Source: Candidatus Zixiibacteriota bacterium
GTDB taxonomy: Bacteria; Zixibacteria; MSB-5A5; GN15; FEB-12
Assembly (NCBI GenBank): GCA_019038695.1
Contig: JAHOYZ010000025.1
Span: 1 to 64,000 of the forward strand
Direction of reading: 5' to 3'
Length of the DNA: 64,000 bases
Shown here: in pieces, positions 1-9,483 of the stretch
How positions within the stretch are numbered: position 1 is the first letter of the stretch
Layout: every line of letters begins with the position of its first letter
Program-made: the position numbers and the translations under genes
Notes under the pieces: generated by a model
What the model was told of the DNA's origin: nothing
The model's database searches: none
The model's input: the letters and a program-made list of their open reading frames with translations, nothing else

Positions 1-463
1 CACGGATATTGACTGACGCAACTTTGTCAAACCGTGCCACACCATCCGCTACAAGTACGGCTACCATCCCCGGTGCCAGCCCGCAATCGGGCACAACGAT
101 CACACCAGCCTCTTCAGCCTCGTCGTTCATTTCCAATTGGCTGCGGACTGTATCGTTGTTTCCGCCAAGATCGACAAGATGACATTTGGCTCTTATGGCA
201 GCCCGAGTCAGACCCGGATTGAACTTGTAAGTCACACACGAAACGGCGGCATCATAGTCGGCCAGCAGAGCCGCGACAGCGTCTTCATCTCCAGCATCGA
301 GGGCGGCCGATACTTCTATTCCATTACCATAAGTCGTACCTGTTTGCTTCGCCAGGTCAGCATCAATGTCGAATACTCCAACCTGCTCAACTCCCTCACA
401 TCGAGCCAAATCATACAAAGCTGCTCGCCCCATCAATCCCGCGCCAATGACTGCTATCTTCAT
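1..463 (-). CDS. Saccharopine dehydrogenase-like oxidoreductase, N-terminal part (cut by window edge)
   Basis: This is a partial gene: 154 codons are visible and it runs off the left end. The protein starts MKIAVIGAGLMGRAALYDLA, a Rossmann GxGxxG nucleotide-binding loop. It continues through a CVTYKFNP segment, VDLGGNND, and VVPDCGLAPGMV at about residues 121-132. The pairing of the VDLGG and PDCGLAPG segments is typical of the saccharopine dehydrogenase / L-lysine dehydrogenase family, NAD(P)-dependent enzymes of lysine metabolism. The exact substrate cannot be told from the N-terminus. The ATG at 463-461 follows the purine-rich AGAAGAGG. It is divergent from the gene at 632, so the 168 bases between them probably hold both promoters. 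Confidence 0.8.
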   Translation of the reverse strand, partial: MKIAVIGAGLMGRAALYDLARCEGVEQVGVFDIDADLAKQTGTTYGNGIEVSAALDAGDEDAVAALLADYDAAVSCVTYKFNPGLTRAAIRAKCHLVDLGGNNDTVRSQLEMNDEAEEAGVIVVPDCGLAPGMVAVLVADGVARFDKVASVNIR

Positions 464-631
464 CAGGACCTCTTCTTTCTGCGGTTCATGGAACCCAATA
501 TATACCCCCGACTACTCAAGGCAAGGCCGATTATACGAGTTAGGCTGATTGGTTCCAAATCAGGCGCTCAAGTATGGGTTCCCACTGTCCGACACATACA
601 ACAAAAGGGCAAAATCAGCCAGACGGGAAAA

Positions 632-973
632 ATGGGCAACACTCGCATGACAGAAACACCTACCGCTGAGAAAACACGGGAAGAATTGGAGATATTTCGG
701 ATTCTCAAGCCCTATATCGCCGAGTGTCTCACGCTCAACCACGATCTCAATAACCAGTTGGCGGGGATAATTGGCTATACAGAATTTCTACTTCAAGACC
801 CAGAAGGCATGTCCGAGGAACAATGTGAATATCTGAATCAGATTGTCAACTGTACCCAGCGAATCAACCAACGTGTTAGTGCTTTGTCCACTGACAAGGT
901 TGCCTTGGGAGAGAAGGTCGATCTCAAGCGAATCATAGAAGACTACAAGAAAGAAGCATCGTCATCAAACTAA
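632..973 (+). CDS. Stand-alone histidine-kinase dimerisation/phosphoacceptor (HisKA-like) protein
   Basis: A small protein of 113 residues. Residues around 45-65 read NHDLNNQLAGIIGYTEFLL, which matches the H-box of histidine kinases (phosphoacceptor His followed by an Asn-rich helix). A second helix with QIVNCTQRINQ follows, as expected for the second helix of a DHp hairpin. No HATPase domain, receiver domain, sensor domain or membrane segment is present, so it cannot autophosphorylate alone. It could be a phosphotransfer intermediate, a dimerisation partner for a kinase elsewhere, or a remnant. The open frame extends upstream into the divergent gene, but the first credible starts are ATG 632 (after ACGGGAA) and ATG 647. 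Its last nine bases overlap the end of the convergent VWA gene. The family call is by motif only. Confidence 0.65.
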   Translation: MGNTRMTETPTAEKTREELEIFRILKPYIAECLTLNHDLNNQLAGIIGYTEFLLQDPEGMSEEQCEYLNQIVNCTQRINQRVSALSTDKVALGEKVDLKRIIEDYKKEASSSN

Positions 974-3133
974 CTGATTCATCTTCCTAATCAACCACTC
1001 CAATGATAATGCTCCCACGATAGTGAGCAACAGCCACAGTTTATTAAAGAACGTAATATCTTCGTCCTCTCGCTCCGCAACTGAAGTTAGATCGAGCATC
1101 CCAATCACCTGATCGAACTCTTCAAAAGTGAAGTAATTCCCACCCGATAGTCGTGCAATAGCTGCCAACTCTGAGGGGCGGCCACTCCGATCAAACTCCT
1201 CGATAGAGAATGACTCAATCAGAATCTCGCCATCGTCCGCCTTGAGAATACGTCCGTCCTGTTCTATGACTGCTCGGTAACTGTACTTGCCCGGCACGAG
1301 GTGATCAAAAACGGCCCGGTATTCTCCATCTCTGCGTTCGATCAGGTCCTGCACAAAGGGTTCGGACTTATCAGTCGGTCTTAACTCCACCGAACCTGTC
1401 GCACCGTCGATGGGGCGAAAACCGGGATCAAATGCATAGCCGTCAAACCGAACCGGTTCACCTCGGGTGAAAACCCTTTTCTCCGGTCCGATTCGGATCG
1501 GAGCCAGATCGTCGACGACCGTCAGCCAGCTGGCTACACCATCAACAAAACGATTGTAAGTCATGCCATCCTGTCCCAATCCCAGGGTTGTGAAACCCCA
1601 GGTCCAGAACGGCAGAGCTGCCTGGGCCAACAGTTTCCCCGGACCAAATCGTCGATAGCCCAGTATTGGCAACTGCCCCAAACGAGTACGGATAGAGCCT
1701 CGCACCAGGACCACGGCATTGGGTGCCAGACGATCACAAGGCACCAACTTCTGAAACGGCGGCAATGACGACCAAGTCTCCCTGATAGATGACGGATCGT
1801 CAGCCAGACGCACAGCAGGATGATAAAGCTGATCTTCCTGCGGCTCGCCATGATAGTCGAGGTAGCGCAATTCCTGCCGGGAGGTTGGATGGAAAGGCAA
1901 CAAACTATCAAACCATTCACATGGTCCACGAGCGGCATACCGACTGCCCATCAAAACCCATATGGCTCCCCCACGGTCTTCGAGATAGGATTTTATGATC
2001 CCGGCTCGATTTTCGAGCTGGTCCGGATCGGGGTCATGTAAAACCACCAGATCATACCGGTTAAGTTCCGTCTGGCGCGACGGAAACCGTCCGGCCAGAT
2101 TGCCGGCTTTTGATCCGGTCACGATCAACTCGGCATCGAACCGGTCGGACTGCTCGAAAAATCGCCGGAGAAAACCCAGCTCGTGATCGGGACTTTCGCT
2201 AACCATCAAAACCAGCAGGCGGCTCTTGAGTATTTTCATGGAGAAAGATCGTGAATTGTTATCAACCGTCTCCTCCCCCGTTAGAGGGGGCACACGCACA
2301 CTCATGAGTCTACGACCCGGAGAGGTCGGGATGAACTTCAGAGTCACCTCACCAAGTCCGCCATCCTGCACAATCTCAAACTCGGTCGCGTCCAGAACAC
2401 GACTAGAGTCCATCAATTCAAGACGAATTTTCCGCCCCAGACCATCCTGCCAGCCGAATTTGACTACAACTTCGGTCGGACGTCCTACAAACACGATCGG
2501 GTTGAACTCAATGTCGTTTATGCCCAGATCGAAACTACCTGCCCCGGAAGTCATGTCGATAGTCACAATCGGGGTTCGCATCGTAGTGGCAACCTCGGCG
2601 GGACTACGACCAGCGTTGGAGTTGCCATCGGAAAAAAGTAGCCACCAGTCATCCCGACGCTCCACCTGTAACCTGTCGAGCTGATGCAGGACATCCCCTA
2701 AAGCTGTTTGGTTCGTCATGACCTGGCTAGCGTCAGAAACCAGGTTGCCACCCAGATAGTAAGAGGTCACCTCAGCATCTTGAGTCACTCGTCGGAATAT
2801 TTGATCGGTCAGGAGTGAATCCATACGAGCTATCCTTGTTCGGCCGGATTCCTCTTTCTCCATGCTCAATGATCGATCAAGCAAGAGGCTGATCCGGCGG
2901 GGTCGCTCATATTCTCGAGTGTAACTGATGATCGGCTGTGAAAGGGCTAGTATCAACGCCAACACAGCTACCAGCCGCAAGGCTACCAAACTGGCGCGAA
3001 TCCATACCGATATTGGTGGATTCGTTCGTCGATAGAGCCACCAGGTCATGGCGATCAGAGCCACTGCTGCCAGGGCAACCAGGAAGGGGTGCTCGGTGAG
3101 TATCTCTACGGAGAAATCTTTCCAGCCAATCAT
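965..3133 (-). CDS. VWA-domain membrane protein (BatA/glutamine-amidotransferase-like)
   Basis: A 722-residue membrane protein with two N-terminal transmembrane segments (about residues 16-34 and 47-67). A von Willebrand A fold follows, with the MIDAS motif DRSLS in RISLLLDRSLSME near residue 85. A long extracytoplasmic region comes next, including a segment near residue 308 (LLVLMVSESPDHELGF) like the class I glutamine-amidotransferase-like domain found in large VWA proteins. A single C-terminal transmembrane helix (WLLLTIVGALSLEWLI) ends the protein. Related proteins in planctomycetes and FCB bacteria are of unknown function and are often linked to Bat-type or MoxR systems, but no MoxR gene is seen here. 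It lies downstream of the polyprenyl synthase at 63 bases' distance, possibly in one transcript. Confidence 0.7.
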   Translation of the reverse strand: MIGWKDFSVEILTEHPFLVALAAVALIAMTWWLYRRTNPPISVWIRASLVALRLVAVLALILALSQPIISYTREYERPRRISLLLDRSLSMEKEESGRTRIARMDSLLTDQIFRRVTQDAEVTSYYLGGNLVSDASQVMTNQTALGDVLHQLDRLQVERRDDWWLLFSDGNSNAGRSPAEVATTMRTPIVTIDMTSGAGSFDLGINDIEFNPIVFVGRPTEVVVKFGWQDGLGRKIRLELMDSSRVLDATEFEIVQDGGLGEVTLKFIPTSPGRRLMSVRVPPLTGEETVDNNSRSFSMKILKSRLLVLMVSESPDHELGFLRRFFEQSDRFDAELIVTGSKAGNLAGRFPSRQTELNRYDLVVLHDPDPDQLENRAGIIKSYLEDRGGAIWVLMGSRYAARGPCEWFDSLLPFHPTSRQELRYLDYHGEPQEDQLYHPAVRLADDPSSIRETWSSLPPFQKLVPCDRLAPNAVVLVRGSIRTRLGQLPILGYRRFGPGKLLAQAALPFWTWGFTTLGLGQDGMTYNRFVDGVASWLTVVDDLAPIRIGPEKRVFTRGEPVRFDGYAFDPGFRPIDGATGSVELRPTDKSEPFVQDLIERRDGEYRAVFDHLVPGKYSYRAVIEQDGRILKADDGEILIESFSIEEFDRSGRPSELAAIARLSGGNYFTFEEFDQVIGMLDLTSVAEREDEDITFFNKLWLLLTIVGALSLEWLIRKMNQLV

Positions 3134-3196
3134 ATCGACAATTATACGCCCCTCGTTGGGCTATTGTTCACGTAAGTTGAATCGAGAATGGCTCGC

Positions 3197-4186
3197 TCAT
3201 GAAACCCGCGCAGTTGTGAACCTAACCATGCTCACCAGACAATCGAAATGTTCTGAAGAAGGAAGGTGCGAGATACCTTCAAGACCATCCTCAATTAGTT
3301 TATTGGCCTTATCATAAGCATACTCAAGGCCACCATTCTCAGTAATGAACTGACTTACTTTCTCAAATGAATCCGGTGAATCATTCTTACGCAGGAACGA
3401 TACCATTTCCTTACGGCCCGTTTTCCCTACCTTCCGCAACGAATAGATAAGCGGCAGAGTAACTTTTCCCGTTAAAACGTCGTTGCCCGGCTCCTTACCT
3501 GTAACGGTAGCATCTCCGACATAATCCAGCAGGTCATCGACAATCTGAAACGCGACACCCACCTTCTCTCCAAACTGGGAAAACTTGCGGCGTTCGCGTT
3601 TCCCACAGTCGCCCAGAATAGGGCCAATCTCACACGAAACATTAAATAGTGAAGCCGTCTTGTCGGCAATTATTGTAAGGTACTCGTCCTCAGATAATTC
3701 GTAATTCCCCGTCTCTTCTATCTGGCGCAACTCGCCCACCGACACACGTTCCGTGGCTCGCGATATCGCTTTCATCAGATCTATCGACTCCGCCTCAACC
3801 ATTATCCGAAACGCTTTGGCAAAAAGGTAATCACCCATGAGCACCGAGATCAGATTGGTCCATTGGGCGTTTACCGTTTCCTGTCCGCGACGCATGTTCG
3901 ACTCATCAACAACATCATCATGAAGCAATGTGGCCGTATGAATCAACTCCACCGCGAGCGAAGAGTCGACAGTGTAGGGCGTGAAATTGCCAGCCGCCCG
4001 CGAAGACAAAAAAAGAAAGGCCGGGCGCACACGTTTTCCACGGGCACGAAGGAGATGCTGGGCAATCGATGAAATCAACGGAGAATCGCCGCGAAGATGA
4101 TCGTGGAGCTTCTGATCGAACTCTTCCAGATCAGACTGAATCGGCTTTGTGTATTCAAGCAACTGCTGGCTGTCTAAAGTACTCAC
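3197..4186 (-). CDS. ispB: Long-chain polyprenyl diphosphate synthase (octaprenyl/heptaprenyl type)
   Basis: A 329-residue protein of normal family length. The first aspartate-rich motif is in LLHDDVVDESNMRRG (about residues 88-102) and the second in FQIVDDLLDYVGD (about residues 213-225). Both DDxxD motifs bind Mg2+-diphosphate. The upstream GKRVRPAF segment and the MGDYLFAKAF segment also fit. It condenses isopentenyl diphosphate onto an allylic diphosphate to make the side chain of a respiratory quinone, in the cytoplasm. Chain length cannot be read reliably from sequence, so octaprenyl, heptaprenyl and nonaprenyl products are all possible. Start ATG 4186. The next gene downstream on this strand is the VWA protein. 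Confidence 0.9.
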   Translation of the reverse strand: MSTLDSQQLLEYTKPIQSDLEEFDQKLHDHLRGDSPLISSIAQHLLRARGKRVRPAFLFLSSRAAGNFTPYTVDSSLAVELIHTATLLHDDVVDESNMRRGQETVNAQWTNLISVLMGDYLFAKAFRIMVEAESIDLMKAISRATERVSVGELRQIEETGNYELSEDEYLTIIADKTASLFNVSCEIGPILGDCGKRERRKFSQFGEKVGVAFQIVDDLLDYVGDATVTGKEPGNDVLTGKVTLPLIYSLRKVGKTGRKEMVSFLRKNDSPDSFEKVSQFITENGGLEYAYDKANKLIEDGLEGISHLPSSEHFDCLVSMVRFTTARVS

Positions 4187-4288
4187 ATCGCTCTCTCTTG
4201 TCTTCTCCGTTCAGGAATGGCAATAATAGCCTTTGATTCTGCGGTTGTCAATGAGTTTGGCCGTAAGTGGTTATTCCCCCCGTATTCG

Positions 4289-4313
4289 GACGGAATCCCC
4301 TGGTGATTCCGTC
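4289..4313. repeat. Perfect 9-bp palindrome, REP-like
   Basis: GACGGAATC, seven bases, then GATTCCGTC form a perfect 9-bp hairpin in the spacer between the polyprenyl synthase and the C_GCAxxG protein gene. There is no adjacent T-run, so it is not a typical intrinsic terminator. It resembles short dispersed palindromic elements. No other copy was recognised in this window. Confidence 0.45.
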
Positions 4314-4452
4314 AGGCATTACCTGTTTTCTGGCAGGAGCGAAAATGGGTCCTGACCTGCAACTACTGCAGCGCTTTGTTAGGTTTGGATACTGAAGATA
4401 GATATGATATCACACAATACCTTCCGCCGTTATAGAATGCTCAAACTGCAGA

Positions 4453-5295
4453 TCATTTGGCAGCTAAAACCTCGATGATTTCCGAGCAACCTCCGTCGCG
4501 CAAATAACAGGCATGGTCGTCAACATTCTCAAACTTCCGTCCGACTATTTCGGAGCACTCGAATTTGAAGTCGGTGCATTTCACAAACCTACCAATCGCA
4601 TCTATGGCTCCGGGATCATTAGAAACAATCTTACCACCTCGTTCCTTGTGGCGATTCATTCCGGTAATCCATATCGCGGCTCCCAATGCCCCACAGGCAC
4701 CCCCGCATAAGCCGATTCCGCCGGCAAATCCCGCCGCCATTACTGTATGCATGTCGGATGCGCCCATCTTTTGTGCCAACATTGCCGCACAACTTACCGG
4801 AGGGGAGGGCGCTTCGATATGTTCTTCGGAAAGAGCGGTGTTTATCTCATTGAATGCTACCGGGGCATATCTTGCCGCCATGCGAAAGCAGCCTATGGTC
4901 CCGCCTTTTAAAAGGAAGAATGTAATCATCTGCATTGTTGATGATGACTTGTCTATATCAGTTATTTCGAAGCAATTTATGTTGTTGTTGAGAGCACGGA
5001 AAGACTCTACAAGCCTATGTGCTGCAACAATCGCCTTAGATTCAGCCTGTGGTCCCGGACCAAGAAGTCGATACGCCTGCGCCCCTGCGGCAAGCGTTGC
5101 GCCCCAAATCATGCCGCACTGGTAGCCATATTGCATTATTCCGCCTGCTAAAGGCATAGCGGCGCGCTCCTCAAGTTTCAACGGGTGATCGAATGCACGG
5201 CCGAGAACTCTCGACAGTGTTTCCGATCATGTCCCACTTGTAAGAAATGCAAGCGTTGTTCCTGTCGATGATATCTCACTTTTTGATTTGGACAT
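4453..5295 (-). CDS. C_GCAxxG_C_C family redox protein, duplicated, with a disturbed 5' end
   Basis: The ATG at 5295-5293 follows AGGAG with a five-base gap and heads an open frame of 280 codons. From LSRVLGRAFDHPLKLEER (about residue 27) onward the sequence is a good two-domain C_GCAxxG_C_C protein, a presumed redox-active or metal-binding family of unknown substrate. Domain 1 has QCGMIWGATLAAG, INCFEI and IGCFRMA. Domain 2 has SCAAMLAQ, CGGACGALG, FECSEIVG and GGCSEII. Residues 6-25 in this frame are rich in Arg, His and Gln and do not look like the family. The neighbouring frame reads SEISSTGTTLAFLTSGT, then a TGA (5230-5228), then SE, and rejoins the main frame if the A4 run at 5284-5281 had one more base and the A4 run at 5223-5220 one fewer. 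The TGA falls where domain 1 should have its first Cys. This may be a selenoprotein with sequencing errors, a gene with a compensated frameshift, or a decaying gene. Confidence 0.72.
5196..5230 (-). promoter_or_regulatory. Candidate UGA-selenocysteine codon with SECIS-like hairpin
   Basis: On the minus strand a TGA (5230-5228) is followed 18 bases later by a four-base loop AGTT closed by GTCGAG/CTCGGC. A T-C mismatch and a further CAC/GTG pair extend the stem over 5219-5196. Bacterial SECIS elements are hairpins starting shortly after the UGA with a G among the first loop bases, so the geometry fits. The TGA lies in the frame that reads family-like upstream, not in the open frame from the ATG. 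A chance hairpin cannot be excluded, and no sel genes are in the window. Confidence 0.4.
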
Positions 5296-5339
5296 CACGT
5301 CTCCTCTTGTCTTTCAAACCAATTGTACCAGTCTTGTAG

Positions 5340-5363
5340 GTCGAAACTGTCTTCAGTTTCGAC
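5340..5363. repeat. Perfect 10-bp palindrome
   Basis: GTCGAAACTG, TCTT, CAGTTTCGAC form a perfect 10-bp stem with a four-base loop. It lies upstream of the C_GCAxxG gene and downstream of the DUF4340 gene is on the other side, within a 135-base spacer. Only AAATATA follows, so a terminator role is weak. A dispersed palindromic repeat is more likely. Confidence 0.5.
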
Positions 5364-5375
5364 AAATATAACTGG

Positions 5376-5396
5376 ATGCCGGATCAAGTCCGGCAT
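5376..5396. repeat. Perfect 8-bp palindrome, REP-like
   Basis: ATGCCGGA, TCAAG, TCCGGCAT form a perfect 8-bp stem, 12 bases after the previous palindrome. Elements of this form (TGCCGGATCAAGTCCGGCATGAC) are common as dispersed palindromic repeats in several bacterial groups. The double arrangement could be a small mobile repeat unit. Confidence 0.5.
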
Positions 5397-5430
5397 GACA
5401 AGTCTGCTTGCCGGTCCGTCAAGAAAACTA

Positions 5431-6798
5431 CTACTCGCTTTTCTTCACCACCAGTTCCCCGCGCGAACGATGCAGTTTGTCAAAACTGTCAGATGAGATA
5501 ACGAAATACCAATCAGCAAAACGGTCATTGAGAGCCTGAGTTGTCTCTCGGCCTCGACTGAAATCTCTTTCCCATTTGGTGTGAACGTCATAGAGGGCTT
5601 TGTTAGACCGATCCTCTTCGGTTCGTAAAGTGTCGGCAACCTTAAGGAAATTAGTGTTACTCGGTTTGGGCGGTTCGGGGAAGGCACTTGCTTCGAATTG
5701 AGCTGATACAAACAAGTACCGATTCTGAGCCGCGGCACCACTCGGGGATGCAGCTCCATCGTCACTGGAGCCAGCCGTTACAGCCAGCCCAGAGCCATGA
5801 ACAACCTCACCAAACCGCAATGTGTATGCAACACCGCGCGTGGTGTGAACGAGTAATTCACCTTCGTTGGACATCAATTGTCCGTCACCGGTGAAGTAGT
5901 ATCCTTTACCCTGTAATGACCGCTTGTCGGCCTGGGAAACATCGATCGCACTTTCATCCTGTCTGAGACTGGCAGACAGTCCCGCTGGTTTGGGGCGCAC
6001 ACCGACAATGGGAAGTTCATCGAGAGTGGCCAGCAACTCATCCATAACAGTCGAATCGACCTGCTGGCTGTTCTTCATCCCACGAGCAGACCATACGTCT
6101 CCATCAAGTGCAAGCTGGATATTGTCGCGTCGGTCCACCGAACGGGTGCGCTCGTTGATGTTGTAATCGTTGAGAATAACAGTCTTCACATCACCCCGAG
6201 CAAGCTGTAACAGATCGGTCTCAATCCAGTCCTCGAAACGGGTGGATATATCGATATCCATTCGGACAGCATAGACCCGCTTCTGATCCGGTACCCTAAC
6301 AAACCGCATCCCTGGTCGTTGTTCGACGAAGTTACCAACGATAAAATCAGCCAACACCTTCCCACCTGCTCCCTTGATCGTGATCCGCTTACCCCGTCCA
6401 GTCAGGCTGGCAGATTCGTCCAGAGGATCGATCACTCCCAGCGCCTCGTGGTCGGAAGCATTGTCGGAGCGGAAGTCGTCTTTGACGATACCAATTACGC
6501 CAGCCGCAGTCTGAGCCAGACGTTCCTTTCCATCGGCCGGATAGTTGTGATGCGACGGGATTGTCCACCGACCATTCTCAAAAGTGACTTTGAAAGCGCG
6601 CGGTGAACCGGTTGTCATATCAAACTCGACAACCTCAAGGGTGGTCGCCTCGTTGGGGTCCGTAAAGTCAACAAAGAACGCTTCACCCTGATCAAGGAAC
6701 GCATCCGGGGTAATTCTCTTGGGCGCAAAGATGAAGGCCAGCAACGCCAGGCCGACGGCCACGCCAACAAATACGATTGTCTTCTTGGTTTCTGTCAT
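5431..6798 (-). CDS. DUF4340 domain protein of the GldFG-type ABC operon
   Basis: A 455-residue protein with one N-terminal membrane anchor (about residues 8-25, IVFVGVAVGLALLAFIF) and a large extracytoplasmic part. The repeated pattern of short beta-rich segments, such as FKVTFENGRWTIPSHHNYPADG and ITIKGAGGKVLADFIVGN, is typical of DUF4340. Genes of this family usually follow ABC-2 transporter genes of the GldA/GldF/GldG type, as here: the ATG lies three bases after the stop of the GldFG fusion, which provides the GGAG ribosome-binding site. Its biochemical role is unknown; an accessory role in assembling or opening the envelope transporter is inferred from context only. Confidence 0.8.
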   Translation of the reverse strand: MTETKKTIVFVGVAVGLALLAFIFAPKRITPDAFLDQGEAFFVDFTDPNEATTLEVVEFDMTTGSPRAFKVTFENGRWTIPSHHNYPADGKERLAQTAAGVIGIVKDDFRSDNASDHEALGVIDPLDESASLTGRGKRITIKGAGGKVLADFIVGNFVEQRPGMRFVRVPDQKRVYAVRMDIDISTRFEDWIETDLLQLARGDVKTVILNDYNINERTRSVDRRDNIQLALDGDVWSARGMKNSQQVDSTVMDELLATLDELPIVGVRPKPAGLSASLRQDESAIDVSQADKRSLQGKGYYFTGDGQLMSNEGELLVHTTRGVAYTLRFGEVVHGSGLAVTAGSSDDGAASPSGAAAQNRYLFVSAQFEASAFPEPPKPSNTNFLKVADTLRTEEDRSNKALYDVHTKWERDFSRGRETTQALNDRFADWYFVISSDSFDKLHRSRGELVVKKSE

Positions 6799-6801
6799 GG
6801 C

Positions 6802-9483
6802 TTAGCTCCTCAATCTCCTTGCGGCCGCAGCCCCTTCCTGCTCACGACGACGACGCTTCATAAAGACCATCACTCCCACTACGAATACCGGAATGGGAGG
6901 TAATAACACAGCCAGCGTTCTAATGCGGGTTTGGATACTGCGAATTTCTGCTTCCATCTCCGCATGTCCACTGGCAATCTGGGCTTCCTTCTGAGCCTCA
7001 ATATCAGCCTTGAGTGCTTCGAAACGACGATTCTCAACTTCCTGAAGGTTCTGCATCATAATTCGCTTAGTCTGCTCGTCAAGGTCAGCTCGATCACGAA
7101 CCTGATTTACTTTCTCATTAAGCCGGTTTTGTGCCTGAGTGAGTGCCGTCTGGGCATCCGTCTCAGCCAAACCCTCCTGCTCAATCCGCCGCTCGATAAA
7201 CTCCTGCGTCTGAGCTTCTACTGTCTCGAGAGTACGATGTTTCACTCGCTTCTTGCGCAAACCGATGAATGATTCGTCACCTACCAGCATGTCCATACAG
7301 TTTAGGAAAAACGGGACATTATCAAAGTTCATCCCTTCAAATCCCTGCATCCGTATCTGGAAAAACTGACTGGAGATGAAATCGATGTCGGCTATAATAA
7401 TAGCGTTGACTGTGGCCGTTGTACTCGTGGCGTCTTCAACTGTCGGGGCCGTACCTGAAGATCCCATCACTCGAGCGGCCAGAATATAGCTTTCACTGGT
7501 CGGTACGCGGCGGGGATTACGATTTAGGTTGAAGCCCATTCCGAAAAATCCACGCTGAACCAACCCCTGGAAAGGCAACAATCCTGACAAACGACCTGAG
7601 CGCAGCAATGGCTGGAATTCATAAGGACTCTCGATCCCCTTGTACAAGTATCCGGGATAGAGCATAACCAGTTCTTGTAGACCAGCACTGGCCGGGTGCA
7701 ACTCGTTGAACGCCTCGGACGTCTCGTTACCCTGACCAACAAAAATGATTTCCGGTTGTAACTGGCTGAGATCGGGATGTGGATTGTATGTGTCCCAGGC
7801 AACCTGACTCGGATTCCAGTTCACACCAATGTCCGACATCAAAGCCACTATGTTTCCCTTTGGCGGAGGCGGGGGTTGGCCCTGACTCATCATAGGATTG
7901 CGGTCGGCTCCGGCGGGAAGTAATGGCGACAGAGGAATGCTGAAAGTCGGCAAAGGATCGACAATGAATAATGTTGGAAGTCCGGATAGAACATACTTTC
8001 TGAGATTGTCCATCGCATCCTGAGTCAGCGACGACGGCAGTACCACCAGCAAACCATCCAGTTCTTCGCTGATCGGTTGGTCGGGTGCCACCTGAGTCAC
8101 CTCGTATTGTTTCTCCAACTCGGAAACGACCAGCCACGGAGGTGTGCTGCTCATGGCGCTGAAATCAAACCCGCCAAAAATCTTGGCCTCGGTCGTCAAT
8201 ACCCCGATCTTCTTGCGTTCAGTCTTGGCCGCTACCCTGATAGAACGAAGTAATTCATACTCGACCGGCAAACCGCGATCAAGGAATGGTATCACTTCCT
8301 CACCGGCTCCGCAGGTAAACGCCACTCCCAGAAAAATATCGGCAGTACTGGTACGCGCCGAACCAGTACTCATGACCTTGCGAGGTGCCATGCCAAACTT
8401 CTCACGAGCATCCCGGGCCTCAGCCGTGTACGGCTCGGTGTCATGGATCATGACCTGAACCTTGTCACCGCCGACAGCATCCATTTCCTGGAGTTTTCCA
8501 ATGAGATTGGCCCGCGTCTCAACAAACTCGCGCGGCACTTCCGGTGAAATAAAAGCCTGCACAAACACCGGGCGATCGCTGCTTAGCTCATCGAGCATCT
8601 CTTCGGTTTCATCCGATAGAGAATGCAGTTGTTCTGCTGTGACATCAAGCCGCAGCCATGGAGCGGAGAAGAGTGAGTTGAACGCGATAATGGCCATTAC
8701 CAATGCCACGCCTCGCACCAGATGATGCGCCCAGAATTTGTAACCTCCTGCCTCTACCGGCCAGTGACGACGCCCGATGAGAACAGTATTGATATACAAA
8801 CTGACAGCCGCTATCGAGACGAAATACAGCAAACCCGAGAAACTGATTACACCCCGTGCAAAATCCCCCAGGTGCGGGTATACCGAGAGTGTCGAAAGAA
8901 ACCGTCGAAATCCTCCGTTGGCTCCCCATGTGGCGGAGTCAACGAATATTAGCACAGAGCAGAGCACCGCGCCCAAAACAAAAGCCACTGTTATATTCGC
9001 CGTCAGAAGTGACGCCAGCATCCCTACCGCCAGCATGGCCGCTCCTATCAACCAATAACCAAAATAATTAACGAACATTAGTCCAAGGTCGGGACTGCCC
9101 AGCCAGTATAGCACCAGCACATGACTCAGCGACAGCGCCAGTGAGACAGAGTAGATGCCCAATACCGCGAGATACTTGCCCATCACTATTTCCAGATCAG
9201 TGGCTGGTAGTGTCAACAGCAATTCATCAGTACCATAACGGCGTTCATCAGCCCAGACACCCATTGTCAGGGCCGGGACAAAGAACAGCAACAAAAGCGG
9301 AAACATACCGCTGAGTTGGTCCAGGTTCGCCAGATTGGCCGCAAAGAAATGCTCTTGCCAGAACGCCGCCGATGCACTGAGGAAAATAAACAATGTAATA
9401 AACACATAGCCGGTAGGACTCGCGAAATAGGAAAGCAGATTGCGCCGGGCAATAACCGAAATTACACGCGTGTTGATTTTCAT
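6802..9483 (-). CDS. Fused ABC-2 permease (GldF-like) and GldG-like auxiliary protein
   Basis: 893 residues from ATG 9483, which overlaps the TGA of the ATPase gene as ATGA and is preceded by GGAGG, so translation is probably coupled. Residues 1 to about 240 hold six transmembrane helices with the ABC-2 segment [18 protein letters not shown] seventh helix near 260 leads to a periplasmic GldG-like domain beginning [16 protein letters not shown], with the core [14 protein letters not shown] coiled-coil (about 740-850, rich in Gln, Glu and Arg) and a last membrane helix ([14 protein letters not shown]) follow. GldF and GldG are separate proteins in Flavobacterium and serve gliding/secretion-linked export; here they are one chain. 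The exported substrate is unknown. Confidence 0.85.
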   Translation of the reverse strand: MKINTRVISVIARRNLLSYFASPTGYVFITLFIFLSASAAFWQEHFFAANLANLDQLSGMFPLLLLFFVPALTMGVWADERRYGTDELLLTLPATDLEIVMGKYLAVLGIYSVSLALSLSHVLVLYWLGSPDLGLMFVNYFGYWLIGAAMLAVGMLASLLTANITVAFVLGAVLCSVLIFVDSATWGANGGFRRFLSTLSVYPHLGDFARGVISFSGLLYFVSIAAVSLYINTVLIGRRHWPVEAGGYKFWAHHLVRGVALVMAIIAFNSLFSAPWLRLDVTAEQLHSLSDETEEMLDELSSDRPVFVQAFISPEVPREFVETRANLIGKLQEMDAVGGDKVQVMIHDTEPYTAEARDAREKFGMAPRKVMSTGSARTSTADIFLGVAFTCGAGEEVIPFLDRGLPVEYELLRSIRVAAKTERKKIGVLTTEAKIFGGFDFSAMSSTPPWLVVSELEKQYEVTQVAPDQPISEELDGLLVVLPSSLTQDAMDNLRKYVLSGLPTLFIVDPLPTFSIPLSPLLPAGADRNPMMSQGQPPPPPKGNIVALMSDIGVNWNPSQVAWDTYNPHPDLSQLQPEIIFVGQGNETSEAFNELHPASAGLQELVMLYPGYLYKGIESPYEFQPLLRSGRLSGLLPFQGLVQRGFFGMGFNLNRNPRRVPTSESYILAARVMGSSGTAPTVEDATSTTATVNAIIIADIDFISSQFFQIRMQGFEGMNFDNVPFFLNCMDMLVGDESFIGLRKKRVKHRTLETVEAQTQEFIERRIEQEGLAETDAQTALTQAQNRLNEKVNQVRDRADLDEQTKRIMMQNLQEVENRRFEALKADIEAQKEAQIASGHAEMEAEIRSIQTRIRTLAVLLPPIPVFVVGVMVFMKRRRREQEGAAAARRLRS

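Noticed and set aside
137-631. Longer plus-strand open frame in front of the HisKA-like protein, starting at TTG 137
   Set aside because: It lies antisense to the saccharopine dehydrogenase-like gene and its composition is not protein-like; the kinase motif begins only after 632.
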